Of a DNA stretch of 64,000 nt, positions 31,487 to 40,686 are shown piece by piece. Position 1 is the first letter of the stretch, and the number at the start of each line of letters is the position of its first letter. The DNA lies in contig NZ_CP006367.1 in the NCBI RefSeq assembly GCF_001442755.1, positions 2,294,001 through 2,358,000 of the forward strand, in the 5' to 3' direction. Position numbers and translations under genes: made by a program. A model generated the notes under the pieces. That model saw only the letters and a program-made list of their open reading frames with translations, made no database searches and had not been told where the DNA came from. The stretch comes from Aureimonas sp. AU20 (GTDB taxonomy: Bacteria > Pseudomonadota > Alphaproteobacteria > Rhizobiales > Rhizobiaceae).

Positions 31487-31528
31487 GCGCGGCAGATGCG
31501 AGCGCAAGGCCGGCTTGTCAAGGAAGGA

Positions 31529-32974
31529 TCACAGAAGAGGCGAGATCAGGCGGGTGACATTTTCGGTCAGCTGCACGAAGAAGCCGCGCCGCGACCACTC
31601 CTCCAGCCGCAGCCGATGGCTTTTGAAGCGGTAGTCGTCCTCGATGGCGCGGAGATCGCGCACGACGTCCTCGCTATAGGCGATCAGCGTCACTTCGGAA
31701 TTCAGCTCGAAGGACCGGCGGTCCATATTGGCCGAGCCGATAATGGCGATGTCGTCGTCGATCGACAGATGCTTGGCGTGCAGGAAGCGCTCGCGATAGA
31801 GCATGACCTCGACCCCGGCCTCCAGAAGCTCGTCGTAATAGGACTGCTGGGCCCGGTCGATCAGCCAGCTATTGGTGGTGGAAGTGACGAACAGCGTCAC
31901 CCGCACACCCTTCGACACGGCCGTGCGCATGGCGAGCAGCAGCGGCTCGTTGGGAATGAAATAGGGCGTCGCCAGCACGACGCGTCGGCGCGCGCTGTAG
32001 ATCAGGTCGGTGAAAAGAATGTCGACGCCGGCATCGGGATAGTCCGGGCCACTCGGCAGGACCTGCGCGGTCGCTGTGCGCTCCAGCGAGTGGGGCAGGG
32101 GCTCGGGCATCAGGTCGGGCGAGGCGATGTCCTCCTCCGTTTCCAGATACCAGTCGCCGATGAAGATCGCCTGCAGTTCGAGAACCACGGGGCCTTCGAC
32201 GCGCGCCATAAGCTCGCGATAGAAGGTCTTGGGCTCGTATTCGATGCGGTGCATGTTCTGTGAGCCGACCCATCCGACACGCCCGTCCACCACCACGATC
32301 TTGCGATGGTTGCGAAGATCGAAGCGCGTCGCTTGGTTCCAGAAGCGCAGGGGCAGAATCAGCCGAAGCTCGACCCCGGTTCCCTCCAGCCGCTTGGCGA
32401 TGGCGCGCCGATCGCGCGAGGAGCCGACGGCGTCGATCAGCAGGCGGCACTTGACGCCCCGTCGCGACGCCCGCTCCAGCGCGCTGAGGATGCGGTTTCC
32501 CGCCTGATCGTTCTGGAGGATGTAGACCATGACATGGGCATGGTGCCGAGCCTGATCGATATCGGTGGCGATCCGGTCCACCACGCGGTTGTAGTCGGCG
32601 TCCAACACGATGCGATTGTCCGGCAGGACGGGAAAGCGCCCGATCCGGTGGACGAGGCGGCCGGTCAACTGATGGTGCGGCCGAAGCGCGCGCAGCCCGC
32701 CCATGGCGCGGAGCGAGATGTGCTCGATCGCCTTGCGTATGATGTCCGGCATGGCCTCCAGCCGGTCGCGCCGCCACTTGGGATGCCGCGCGTTGCCGAC
32801 CGCGAGATAGAGCAACAGCGCGGCCCAGGGCATGAAGAAGAACAGGAGGAGCCAGGCTTGGGCGGCGACGGGCGAGCGGCGAAACGGAATGTAGACGACG
32901 GCGCCAACCAGAATCGACCAGCTCATGACGGCGATCACAAGCGGCCAGATCGTCCCGTCCAGAAATTGGCTCAT
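31529..32974 (-). CDS. cls: Cardiolipin synthase (phospholipase D type)
   Basis: Condenses phosphatidylglycerol to cardiolipin at the inner membrane. The 481-aa protein has two N-terminal membrane helices (about residues 8-30 and 38-60) and two HKD motifs: HRKIVVVDGRVGWVGSQN and HAKHLSIDDDIAIIGSANMD, each with His, Lys and Asp. MSQFLDGTIWP at 32974 is the start; the open extension upstream is not family-like. It is divergent from an EEP-family nuclease gene, with 272 bp between them. Confidence 0.92.
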   Translation of the reverse strand: MSQFLDGTIWPLVIAVMSWSILVGAVVYIPFRRSPVAAQAWLLLFFFMPWAALLLYLAVGNARHPKWRRDRLEAMPDIIRKAIEHISLRAMGGLRALRPHHQLTGRLVHRIGRFPVLPDNRIVLDADYNRVVDRIATDIDQARHHAHVMVYILQNDQAGNRILSALERASRRGVKCRLLIDAVGSSRDRRAIAKRLEGTGVELRLILPLRFWNQATRFDLRNHRKIVVVDGRVGWVGSQNMHRIEYEPKTFYRELMARVEGPVVLELQAIFIGDWYLETEEDIASPDLMPEPLPHSLERTATAQVLPSGPDYPDAGVDILFTDLIYSARRRVVLATPYFIPNEPLLLAMRTAVSKGVRVTLFVTSTTNSWLIDRAQQSYYDELLEAGVEVMLYRERFLHAKHLSIDDDIAIIGSANMDRRSFELNSEVTLIAYSEDVVRDLRAIEDDYRFKSHRLRLEEWSRRGFFVQLTENVTRLISPLL

Positions 32975-33246
32975 TCCGCCCCGATCCCGCCACGCCCTGG
33001 GTCCAAGACAGGGCACCCGAGGGGCCCCGACTTGCCGGACGCTCTGCCCGAGGATATGGGCACTGGCAAGATCGGGTCCAGCGGCCGGCTTCCCCTTCTT
33101 GAGGGTTTGTGATCGCGTGCGCCCGGGCAGCGGCGACGAATGGGCCTGGCGCTCGTTCGGAAAGCCGCAGCCGTTGCCGGGCGGAACCAATCGACGGTCG
33201 GCGTCTTCAAACGCCACGTCGAAGAGGGGAAGAAAGCGGAACGAGC

Positions 33247-34062
33247 ATGCTGCGCATCGTCTACGCCAATCTCGGCTATTCCCGCGACATCGACGGTTCG
33301 CTCGGGCACCATGTCCGCCGCGTCCATCATCATGTCTTCACCACCAAGCGCGTGCAGCTGCGAAGCCTGCAGCATGTGCGCGATCGGCTGCGCGATCTTC
33401 AGCCCGATCTCAGCTGCTTCGTGGAAATCGACCGGGGTTCGCTCACCAACGGCTTCTTCGACCAGAGCCGGGCGCTGGTGGAGGCCCACCACACGACCGT
33501 GCGGATCGACAACAAATACAGCGCCGAGCGGCAGTTCCGGCGTCTTTCGGTATCGCGTGGCAAGTCCAACGCCTTTCTCGCTTCGCGGCCGGTCACATAT
33601 GTCGCGCGCTACCTCTCGGCGGGCAAGAAACGGCTCGTCTACGATCTGGAAATGGCGGGCATTCGGGTGCTCGTCGCGCATCTTTCGCTGCGCTACCGCA
33701 TTCGATGCGTGCAGCTGGCTGAGCTGGCGCGCTGGGTCGAGGAGCGCGACGGGCCGACCGTGGTGATGGGCGATTTCAACGTGTTCCGGGGCTCGGGCGA
33801 GCTGGCGCCGCTCCTAGCCGGCGGGCGCATGGTGCATGCCAATGCCGATTCCGGCCCGACCTTCCGCTTCGGTCCCTATCAGGCGACGCTCGACACCTGC
33901 CTCATCTCGCGTGACCTGACGGACCATTGCACAGTCCATATTCTAGACCAGCCCTATTCCGATCATCAGATGATCCAGCTCGACATCAAGGGCTTCGAGC
34001 AGAGGGAAGCGCCGCCCCTGGCGACGCCCCTTCTCGTGTCGGCCGAGGCCGAACCAGCCTGA
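33247..34062 (+). CDS. Endonuclease/exonuclease/phosphatase (EEP) superfamily protein
   Basis: A 271-aa Mg2+-dependent phosphoesterase of the EEP fold. All key positions are visible: Asn in VYANLGYSRD, Glu in SCFVEIDRGS, His in VAHLSLRYR, GDFNVF, the Asp in ATLDTCLIS and the C-terminal SDHQMIQLDI. The spacing gives a compact, single-domain enzyme with no signal peptide. The substrate may be nucleic acid, a phospholipid or an inositol phosphate; its place divergent from cardiolipin synthase hints at lipid-linked work, but this is speculation. It ends 3 bp before convergent purB. Confidence 0.88.
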   Translation: MLRIVYANLGYSRDIDGSLGHHVRRVHHHVFTTKRVQLRSLQHVRDRLRDLQPDLSCFVEIDRGSLTNGFFDQSRALVEAHHTTVRIDNKYSAERQFRRLSVSRGKSNAFLASRPVTYVARYLSAGKKRLVYDLEMAGIRVLVAHLSLRYRIRCVQLAELARWVEERDGPTVVMGDFNVFRGSGELAPLLAGGRMVHANADSGPTFRFGPYQATLDTCLISRDLTDHCTVHILDQPYSDHQMIQLDIKGFEQREAPPLATPLLVSAEAEPA

Positions 34063-34065
34063 ACG

Positions 34066-35373
34066 TCAGGCCGCGCCGAAGACCCGCGCGAAGATCGTGT
34101 CGACATGCTTGGTGTGGTAGCCGAGATCGAACTTCTCGCGGATCTGGTCTTCCGACAGAGCGGCCGTCACGTCCTTGTCCGACAGAAGCTCGGTCAGGAA
34201 GTCGGCACCCTGTTCCCACACCTTCATGGCGTTGCGCTGCACAAGGCGATAGGCGTCCTCGCGGCTGACGCCGGCCTGGGTCAGGGCCAGCAGCACGCGC
34301 TGCGAATGGACGAGACCCTTGAACTGATTGAGGTTCTTGTCCATCCGCTCGGGGTAGACGAGCAGCTTGTCCACGACGCCGGTGAGGCGGGCGAGGGCGA
34401 AGTCGAGCGTCACCGTCGCGTCGGGGCCGATATAGCGTTCGACCGAGGAGTGCGAGATGTCCCGCTCGTGCCAGAGGGCGACATTCTCCATCGCAGGGAT
34501 CGCGAAGGCGCGCACCATGCGAGCCAGACCCGTCAGGTTTTCCGTCAGAACCGGATTGCGCTTGTGCGGCATGGCCGAGGAGCCCTTCTGGCCGGGCGAG
34601 AAATATTCCTCGACCTCCAGAACCTCGGTGCGCTGCAGATGGCGGATTTCGGTCGCCAGCCGCTCGATCGACGAGGCGACGACGCCGAGCGTCGCGAAAT
34701 ACATGGCGTGCCGGTCGCGCGGAATGACCTGGGTCGATACCGGCTCGGGCTGGAGACCGAGCGCCGCCGCCACATGCTCCTCGACGCGCGGATCGATATT
34801 GGCGAATGTGCCGACGGCGCCCGAGATGGCGCAGGTCGCGACTTCCTCGCGCGCGGCGACGAGGCGCTTGCGACAGCGGTCGAACTCAGCATAGGCGAGC
34901 GCCAGCTTGACGCCGAAGGTCGTCGGCTCGGCATGGATGCCGTGCGAGCGGCCGATCGTGACCGTGTCCTTGTGCTCGAAGGCGCGGCGCTTGAGCGCGG
35001 CCAGCAATGCATCGAGATCGGCCAGAAGCAGGTCCGACGCGCGCACGAGCTGCACGTTGAAGCAGGTGTCGAGCACGTCCGACGAGGTCATGCCCTGATG
35101 GATGAAGCGCGAATCCGGGCCGACGAACTCGGCGAGATGCGTCAGGAAGGCGATGACATCGTGCTTGGTCTCGCGCTCGATCTCGTCGATGCGCTCCACG
35201 TCGAAGGTTGCCGCGCCACCCTTTTCCCAGATCGTCTTGGCCGCTTCCTTCGGGATGACGCCAAGCTCGGCCAGCGCGTCGCAGGCATGGGCCTCGATCT
35301 CGAACCAGATGCGGAACTTGGTTTCCTGGGACCAGATGGAGACCATCTCGGGGCGGGCATAGCGCGGGATCAT
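34066..35373 (-). CDS. purB: Adenylosuccinate lyase
   Basis: Cleaves SAICAR to AICAR plus fumarate and adenylosuccinate to AMP. The 435-aa enzyme has MIPRYARPEMVSIWS at the start, the catalytic His in TSSDVLDT and IGRSHGIHAEPTT regions, and the signature GSSAMPHKRNP with the mobile catalytic Ser loop. ATG 35373 matches the family start. It is separated from purC by about 4 kb holding four unrelated genes. Confidence 0.97.
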   Translation of the reverse strand: MIPRYARPEMVSIWSQETKFRIWFEIEAHACDALAELGVIPKEAAKTIWEKGGAATFDVERIDEIERETKHDVIAFLTHLAEFVGPDSRFIHQGMTSSDVLDTCFNVQLVRASDLLLADLDALLAALKRRAFEHKDTVTIGRSHGIHAEPTTFGVKLALAYAEFDRCRKRLVAAREEVATCAISGAVGTFANIDPRVEEHVAAALGLQPEPVSTQVIPRDRHAMYFATLGVVASSIERLATEIRHLQRTEVLEVEEYFSPGQKGSSAMPHKRNPVLTENLTGLARMVRAFAIPAMENVALWHERDISHSSVERYIGPDATVTLDFALARLTGVVDKLLVYPERMDKNLNQFKGLVHSQRVLLALTQAGVSREDAYRLVQRNAMKVWEQGADFLTELLSDKDVTAALSEDQIREKFDLGYHTKHVDTIFARVFGAA

Positions 35374-35474
35374 GGAGGCAAGCCTTCGCAACGGGGGAGG
35401 AACGGGATCGGGCCGGTCCTAACAGACGTGTCGCATCGCCTCAATCCATGCCGCGCCCAGGCGGACCGGCACGG

Positions 35475-36479
35475 TCAGACGAGGTCGCGCCAGGCGGCCA
35501 GAGCGGCGAATGCAGGGGCGCTGGCAGCATGGAAGACGCCGCGCGCGATGGCACGGGCCATGACGGCGGCGGCTGCCGCCGAGAACTCGAGCCGGTCGAC
35601 GGCCGAGAGCACCTCGTCGCGCGCGCCGGTCGCGGCGGCGAAGACGAGGTCGCCGTCGAAATCTGTGTGCGCGGGGTAGAGCGCGCGGGCGAATCCATCA
35701 TGGGCCGCGACGGCGAGCCGCTTCAGCTCCGCCTTGCCGAGGCGCAGGTCGGTCGCGATCACGGCGATCGTCGTGTTGGTGCCGGGGCGCGGGTCCATCT
35801 TGCTGCGAGGCCGGGCGCAGTCGGCCGGCAGCGGGACGGGCAGGCCGAGGTCGCCGAACTCGCCGTCCATTTCGAAAGGCGCGGCCCAGAAATGCCGCGT
35901 ACCGCCGACGAGGGGGGAGCCGACCGCGTTGACCGCGACAAGGGCGCCGAGCGTCGCGCCGTTCGACAAGACGGCGGAGGCCGAGCCGAGGCCTCCCCGA
36001 CAGACCGCCGTGGTCGCACCCATGCCGGCGCCCGCGCTGCCTAGCGCGAAATCCGCGCCCGCGCTTTGAGCTGCCGCGAGGCCGAGTTCGCGGTAGGGCG
36101 AATGGAGAGCCCAATCCTTGTCGCCGCCATTGGCGAGGTCGAACAGGATCGCGCCGGGCACGATCGGCACTCTCTGCCCCGCTACCTCGAAGCCGCGCCC
36201 GACCGACCGTAGATGGCTCTGCACGCCGGACGCCGCATCGAGACCAAAGGCCGAGCCGCCGGAGAGGACGAGTGCGTCGATGCCCTGCACGAGATTCTGC
36301 GGATGGAGCAATTCCGTGTCCCGGGTTCCCGGCGCGCCGCCGAGGATCTCAACCGCCGCGCTGGCCGGCGCGTCGAACAGAATCGCCGTCGTGCCGCTCA
36401 GCAGCCGCGCGTCAGCGGCATGGCCGACGCGCAGTCCGACGACGTCGGTGATGAGATTGCGCGCGCCTGCATGCCACAT
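35475..36479 (-). CDS. P1-family peptidase (DmpA/S58-like)
   Basis: A 334-aa N-terminal-nucleophile-type aminopeptidase/amidase. It opens NLITDVVGLRVGHAAD and has GTRDTELLHPQNLVQGIDALVLSGGSAFGLDAA, and GTNTTIAVIATD near residue 235, where the self-processing Thr/Ser nucleophile of the DmpA family sits. It would cleave itself into two chains. No signal peptide is visible. The substrate is unknown; DmpA acts on D- and L-amino-acid amides. It follows a periplasmic binding-protein gene by 5 bp and is probably co-transcribed with it. Confidence 0.88.
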   Translation of the reverse strand: MWHAGARNLITDVVGLRVGHAADARLLSGTTAILFDAPASAAVEILGGAPGTRDTELLHPQNLVQGIDALVLSGGSAFGLDAASGVQSHLRSVGRGFEVAGQRVPIVPGAILFDLANGGDKDWALHSPYRELGLAAAQSAGADFALGSAGAGMGATTAVCRGGLGSASAVLSNGATLGALVAVNAVGSPLVGGTRHFWAAPFEMDGEFGDLGLPVPLPADCARPRSKMDPRPGTNTTIAVIATDLRLGKAELKRLAVAAHDGFARALYPAHTDFDGDLVFAAATGARDEVLSAVDRLEFSAAAAAVMARAIARGVFHAASAPAFAALAAWRDLV

Positions 36480-36484
36480 GGCTT

Positions 36485-37546
36485 TCAGCCCTCTTCGTCC
36501 GCCTGAAACCGGTCGCCCTGCCAGCGATAGGAGCGGAAGGGTACGACATCGGCCGACCCTTGCGCGTCGAAGCGCACGAGACCGCCTGAAGTGACGAAGG
36601 TCTCGTTGCCGAGGACATCGGCCAGCGTTCGCGTCTCGGCTTTTGATCGGCGCAGCGCTTCGATCGCGATCTCGGCGCCGACACGCGCGATCCGCGCATA
36701 GCCCTCGTCGGCGGGCGGCGCCTCGCTGGGCGGCCAGCCGACGTCGAAGCCTGAGGCCACACTCACCACGCCGTCCGGCAGCGGGACGTCTCCCGGCTCG
36801 TCCAGAAGCGATTCGCCGCTCGCGATCTGCAGATCGGGCGTCACGTCCAACGCGTCGCGCGCCATGATCGCGACATCGCGTCGCGCTCCGAACACGAGCA
36901 CATGGCGCACGCCGCTTTGGGCGATGCGGCGCGCGAGGCCGAACTGCTTCTCTTCGGCGGGTCGGAAATTATCCGTCAGAAGCGGGCGAAGGCCCTGCGC
37001 TTCCAGAAGTTCCCGAACGCCTTCCGCCAGATCGCGGCCATAGGACGAGCCGTCCTCAATGAGTGCGAACGGCGCGCCCTGCCAGCGCTCGCGCACGAAA
37101 GCGGCCAGCGCCTGGGCTTCCGCGCTGGTGCCGGGCGCGATGCGCCAGACCTGCCAGCCCGCCCGCTCCCGCCGCTCCAGAACGCGGTCGCTGCGCGCGC
37201 CGATGTCGATGGTTGGAATATTGGATGATGAAAGGATGGGTAGCGCGCCTTCGAGCGCGGCCACGCAAAGGAAGCCCACTGCGATTTCGGCTTTCGCGTC
37301 CACCATCCGCCGGGCCGCTGCTTCGCCCCCTTCGCGGTCGCAACCCGTGTCGAACGTCGCGATCCGAGGAGCGGCGGTGTCGATCGCCGCAACCGCGCTG
37401 CGAGCGCCATCCGCTGCCTGACGGCCGAGAAGGGCGCTGGGTCCGCTCATGGGCACGGCGAGGCCGATCCCCTCCGCGCGCGCCGGCAAGGACAGCGCGG
37501 AGGAACCGAGAGACACGGCGAGAACGATTCGCAGGCAAGCCTTCAT
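36485..37546 (-). CDS. Periplasmic binding protein, branched-chain amino acid type (LivK-like, divergent)
   Basis: A 353-aa type I periplasmic binding protein. A signal peptide (MKACLRIVLAVSLGSSALSLPARA) is followed by EGIGLAVPMSGPSALLGRQAADGARSAV, the start of the LivJ/LivK fold, then GFLCVAALEGALPILSSSNIPTIDIGARSD and VWRIAPGTSAEAQALA. Cys residues at FDTGCDREGGEAA and GFLCVAA may pair. The start at 37546 is set by the signal peptide. No permease is directly linked; a canonical LivK and a full Liv permease lie just beyond, on the other strand and downstream. Confidence 0.85.
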   Translation of the reverse strand: MKACLRIVLAVSLGSSALSLPARAEGIGLAVPMSGPSALLGRQAADGARSAVAAIDTAAPRIATFDTGCDREGGEAAARRMVDAKAEIAVGFLCVAALEGALPILSSSNIPTIDIGARSDRVLERRERAGWQVWRIAPGTSAEAQALAAFVRERWQGAPFALIEDGSSYGRDLAEGVRELLEAQGLRPLLTDNFRPAEEKQFGLARRIAQSGVRHVLVFGARRDVAIMARDALDVTPDLQIASGESLLDEPGDVPLPDGVVSVASGFDVGWPPSEAPPADEGYARIARVGAEIAIEALRRSKAETRTLADVLGNETFVTSGGLVRFDAQGSADVVPFRSYRWQGDRFQADEEG

Positions 37547-37690
37547 GAGAGGGAGCCTAACCCGATTTCCGGGTAGGATGCGAGGCGCAGCGGCTCGCCT
37601 TGACCGCCCCTGCGCGCCCCGCTTAACTCGCGCCCCAAGCGGCCATGCCAAAGCCGGCCCACCCCCATCCCCAATCGGAGAATCGACCGC

Positions 37691-38905
37691 ATGACAGGCC
37701 CTTCCAAGACCCTTCTTGCCGCGACCGTGGCCGCCCTGACCCTGTCGGCTTCGCCTGCCGCCTTCGCGCAGGATGCAGCGGTCAAGCTCGGTTTCATCGG
37801 CGGCATCACGGGGCCGATCGAGAGCCTCATGCCGCCGATCACCAATGCGACCAAGCTCGCCATCTCGCAGGTGAATGCCGCCGGCGGAATCGGCAAGAAC
37901 GGGGCCAAGGTCGAGATGGTGATGGGCGACGACGGGTGCATCGACGCTGCCCGCGCCTCCGACGCCGCCGATCGGCAGGTCAATTCCGAGAAGGTCGCTG
38001 CGATCGTCGGCGCCATGTGTTCGGGCGCGACGATCGCAGCGGCGAATGCCGCTGCCATTCCCGGCGGCGTGGTGATGGTCTCGCCCTCCTCGACCTCGCC
38101 CGCTGTGACCGCGCTGGACGACAAGGACCTCGTGTTCCGCACCGCGCCGTCCGACGCCTATCAGGGCGAGGTTCTGGCCCGCGTCGTGAAGAAGAACGGC
38201 ATCGACGAAGTCGCCGTCACCTATGTCAACAACGACTACGGCACCGGCTTCGCCCAGTCCTTCAAGACTGCTTTCGAGGCGGCGGGCGGCAAGGTCGCCG
38301 TGTCGCAGCCGCATGAGGACGGCAAGGCCGACTACCGCGCCGAGATCGGCTCGCTCGCGTCCTCCGGCGCGCAGGCGCTGGTGGTCCTCGCCTATGTCGA
38401 CGGCTCGGGCGGTCGCATCGTCAACCAAGCGCGAGAGACCGGCGACTTCTCGACCTTCATCGGCGGCGACGGCATGGTGGGCGCTGCGCTGACCAACACG
38501 GCCGGCGGCGACGAGAAGCTGATCCTGACCCGGCCTGGCGGCACGGCAGCAGCCGGGGCCGAGCTCTACGCCACGGCCGCGAAGGAAGCCGGCTTCGACC
38601 CTTCGGCAACCTATGCCGCGACGTCCTACGACGCGGCCTTCGTCCTGATGCTGGCGCTGGAGAAGACCGGCGGCAGCCGCGAAGGCTTGTCCGCTGCGCT
38701 GCGCGAGGTCGCGAGCGCGCCGGGTGAGGTGATCCTGCCGGGCGAGTGGCAGAAGGCCAAGGCGCTGATCGACGAGGGCAAGGACATCAACTATGAGGGC
38801 GCCTCGGGCTCGCTGGAGTTCGACGCCAAGGGCGACGTGCCCGGCTCCTATGACGAGGTCACGGTGCGGGACGGCAAGATCGTTCCGGTCGGCCCGGCGC
38901 AGTAA
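37691..38905 (+). CDS. Branched-chain amino acid ABC transporter, substrate-binding protein
   Basis: A 404-aa periplasmic protein with a signal peptide (ending SASPAAFAQ near residue 24) and the LivK/BraC fold: VKLGFIGGITGPIESLMPPITNATKLAISQVNAAGGIGKNGAKVEMV, AIVGAMCSGATIAAANAAAIPGGVVMVSPSSTSPAVT and YVNNDYGTGFAQSF. It should feed the LivHMGF permease encoded at 39394-43213 on the opposite strand. Its own terminator follows. The binding preference cannot be read from the sequence. Confidence 0.93.
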   Translation: MTGPSKTLLAATVAALTLSASPAAFAQDAAVKLGFIGGITGPIESLMPPITNATKLAISQVNAAGGIGKNGAKVEMVMGDDGCIDAARASDAADRQVNSEKVAAIVGAMCSGATIAAANAAAIPGGVVMVSPSSTSPAVTALDDKDLVFRTAPSDAYQGEVLARVVKKNGIDEVAVTYVNNDYGTGFAQSFKTAFEAAGGKVAVSQPHEDGKADYRAEIGSLASSGAQALVVLAYVDGSGGRIVNQARETGDFSTFIGGDGMVGAALTNTAGGDEKLILTRPGGTAAAGAELYATAAKEAGFDPSATYAATSYDAAFVLMLALEKTGGSREGLSAALREVASAPGEVILPGEWQKAKALIDEGKDINYEGASGSLEFDAKGDVPGSYDEVTVRDGKIVPVGPAQ

Positions 38906-38931
38906 GCCACACGGATTTTACTGGACATGAG

Positions 38932-38965
38932 AAGGCCCCGGCACGCGACCGCCGGGGCCTTTTTT
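38932..38965 (+). terminator. Rho-independent terminator after the LivK-like gene
   Basis: AAGGCCCCGGC / GCCGGGGCCTT, 11-bp perfect stem with an 8-nt loop, followed by TTTT. Confidence 0.93.
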
Positions 38966-38968
38966 CGT

Positions 38969-39307
38969 TCAGTCCTTCAGCGGATCGTGGCCCCAGTTCA
39001 TCAGCGAGAAGCGCCAGTTCGTCTCGGTGACGTCGCCCTTCGGCTTCTGCTCGGAATGGCGCTTGATGTAGCCGACGACCTTCTGCATATGCGCCCATTG
39101 CCTGTCGGTGAGATCAGCCTTCTTCGTGTGCTTGATCTCGATGATCGTGCGGCCCGAATGGTGGCCGACGGACTCGGCTCCGTCGTCGCTCTTCTGGCCG
39201 ACCGAGCGCGAGTCCTCGGTCTCCAGCCACTTCTCCAACTCGCTCGGCGTCATGTTCACCAGCGAGCGGAACTCCTCGTAGATTTCCTGATGATCGCTCT
39301 CGGCCAT
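38969..39307 (-). CDS. DUF3140-family protein
   Basis: A 112-aa polar protein: EIYEEFRSLVNMTPSELEKWLETEDSRSVGQ, then SGRTIIEIKHTKKADLTDRQWAHMQKVVGYIKRHSEQKP and WRFSLMNWGHDP. This matches the small DUF3140 family, of unknown function, often stress-associated. Start 39307 (MAESDHQE) has GGAGAAAG upstream; an earlier in-frame ATG at 39328 is possible. It sits downstream of livM on the same strand and convergent with the LivK-like gene. Confidence 0.85.
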   Translation of the reverse strand: MAESDHQEIYEEFRSLVNMTPSELEKWLETEDSRSVGQKSDDGAESVGHHSGRTIIEIKHTKKADLTDRQWAHMQKVVGYIKRHSEQKPKGDVTETNWRFSLMNWGHDPLKD

Positions 39308-39393
39308 TTGGCTTTCTCCGTTCGGCACCTATTGGTGCGGCCAACAGAGGGCACCGGGCGACGGTTCCGGGGCAGCCGCCGCCGAAACCGACG

Positions 39394-40686
39394 CTAATGC
39401 CGCAGGCGCTCCGGCAACACGCCGTCGGGGGCAAAGCGCAGGACGAGCGTGATGGTGAGCCCGATCACGAAGACGCGCATCTGCAGCGCGCGGGAATCGA
39501 GATCGGCCGGGGCGACCCAGCCGAAGAGCGCCGAGCCCCAGTCGCGCGCCAGCGAGAAGAGCGTCAGCGCCGCCGGCTCCGACATCGTCCACACGATGTA
39601 GACCAGCACCGCGCCGAAGATGGCGCCACGATTGTTGCCGGCTCCGCCCAGGATCACCATCACCCAGATCAGGAACGTGTGGTTGAGGTCCACGAAGCCG
39701 GACGGGTCGAAAACCGAGGTGAAATGCACCAGCACGGCGCCGCCGAGGCCCATCAGCATGGCCCCGAGCACGAAGATCTCCATGCGACGCCCGTCGACAT
39801 TCTTGCCCATGGAACTCGCCGCCGCCTCGTTGTCGCGGATGGCGCGCATCATTCGGCCCCAGGGCGCGCGATAGGCGCGCTCCAGAAGCAGCGTGACCAC
39901 GACGAGGATGATGGCGGCGAGCGAGAGGTAGAGACCACGCGCCCAGAGAAAGCCGATCTCGCCTGGCGTCGGAACGGGCCAGGGCAGGGGCGAGACGGTG
40001 AGCGTTCCCCGCGTCAGCCAGTCGGCGTTCTTCAGGAAGGTCTTGATGATCTGCGCGATGCCCAGCGTCGCGATGGCGAGATAATCCGCGCGCAGACCCA
40101 GGCAGATCTTGCCGATGACGAAGGCGATGGCACCGGCCACGAGCCCGGCCGCGATCCAACCGGCCGCGACGGGCAGGCCGAAGCCACCGATGAAGCCGGC
40201 CCCGGCCTCGATCGCCGTCGTGGCGGGATCGAACTTGGCGGAAACGATCGTGAACGCGACCGCCGCGACGATCAGGGTCGAGGCGGTGACAAGGCCTTTC
40301 GGCAGGCCGATGCGCCGACCCTGCGAGACGAGAGCGACAACCACGGCCGCGCCGAGGAGCCAGACGAGCGCCTCGCCCAACAGCGGCGCGCCGCTGCCAG
40401 CCCAGAACGCCGGGTTGACGGGAACGGTCATCAGGACGGAGGCTGCCGCGCCCGCGACGATGAAGCCCATGATGCCGACATTGAACAGGCCGGCATAACC
40501 CCACTGGATGTTGAGCCCGACCGCGATGATCGCATAGGCCGAGGCTTCCACCAGCATTCGCGTGGCATAAGCCGAACCCTGCAGGGCATAGACGAGGGCC
40601 ACCAGCGCCAGCAGCGCGGCGACGAGGAGGAGTTCCCGGCGCAGCGGCCGGGCCGGGGCGGCAGGCGTGGCGGACGCACCAGTCAT
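39394..40686 (-). CDS. livM: Branched-chain amino acid ABC transporter permease LivM
   Basis: A 430-aa inner-membrane permease with about ten hydrophobic helices. The Liv permease signatures are GLNIQWGYAGLFNVGIMGF near residue 60 and the C-terminal GAGNNRGAIFGAVLVYIV, with the EAA-like cytosolic loop MMRAIRDNEAAASSMGKNV that contacts the ATPases. Its start overlaps the livH stop by 1 bp. It is slightly longer than E. coli LivM because of extra central hydrophobic segments. Confidence 0.94.
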   Translation of the reverse strand: MTGASATPAAPARPLRRELLLVAALLALVALVYALQGSAYATRMLVEASAYAIIAVGLNIQWGYAGLFNVGIMGFIVAGAAASVLMTVPVNPAFWAGSGAPLLGEALVWLLGAAVVVALVSQGRRIGLPKGLVTASTLIVAAVAFTIVSAKFDPATTAIEAGAGFIGGFGLPVAAGWIAAGLVAGAIAFVIGKICLGLRADYLAIATLGIAQIIKTFLKNADWLTRGTLTVSPLPWPVPTPGEIGFLWARGLYLSLAAIILVVVTLLLERAYRAPWGRMMRAIRDNEAAASSMGKNVDGRRMEIFVLGAMLMGLGGAVLVHFTSVFDPSGFVDLNHTFLIWVMVILGGAGNNRGAIFGAVLVYIVWTMSEPAALTLFSLARDWGSALFGWVAPADLDSRALQMRVFVIGLTITLVLRFAPDGVLPERLRH

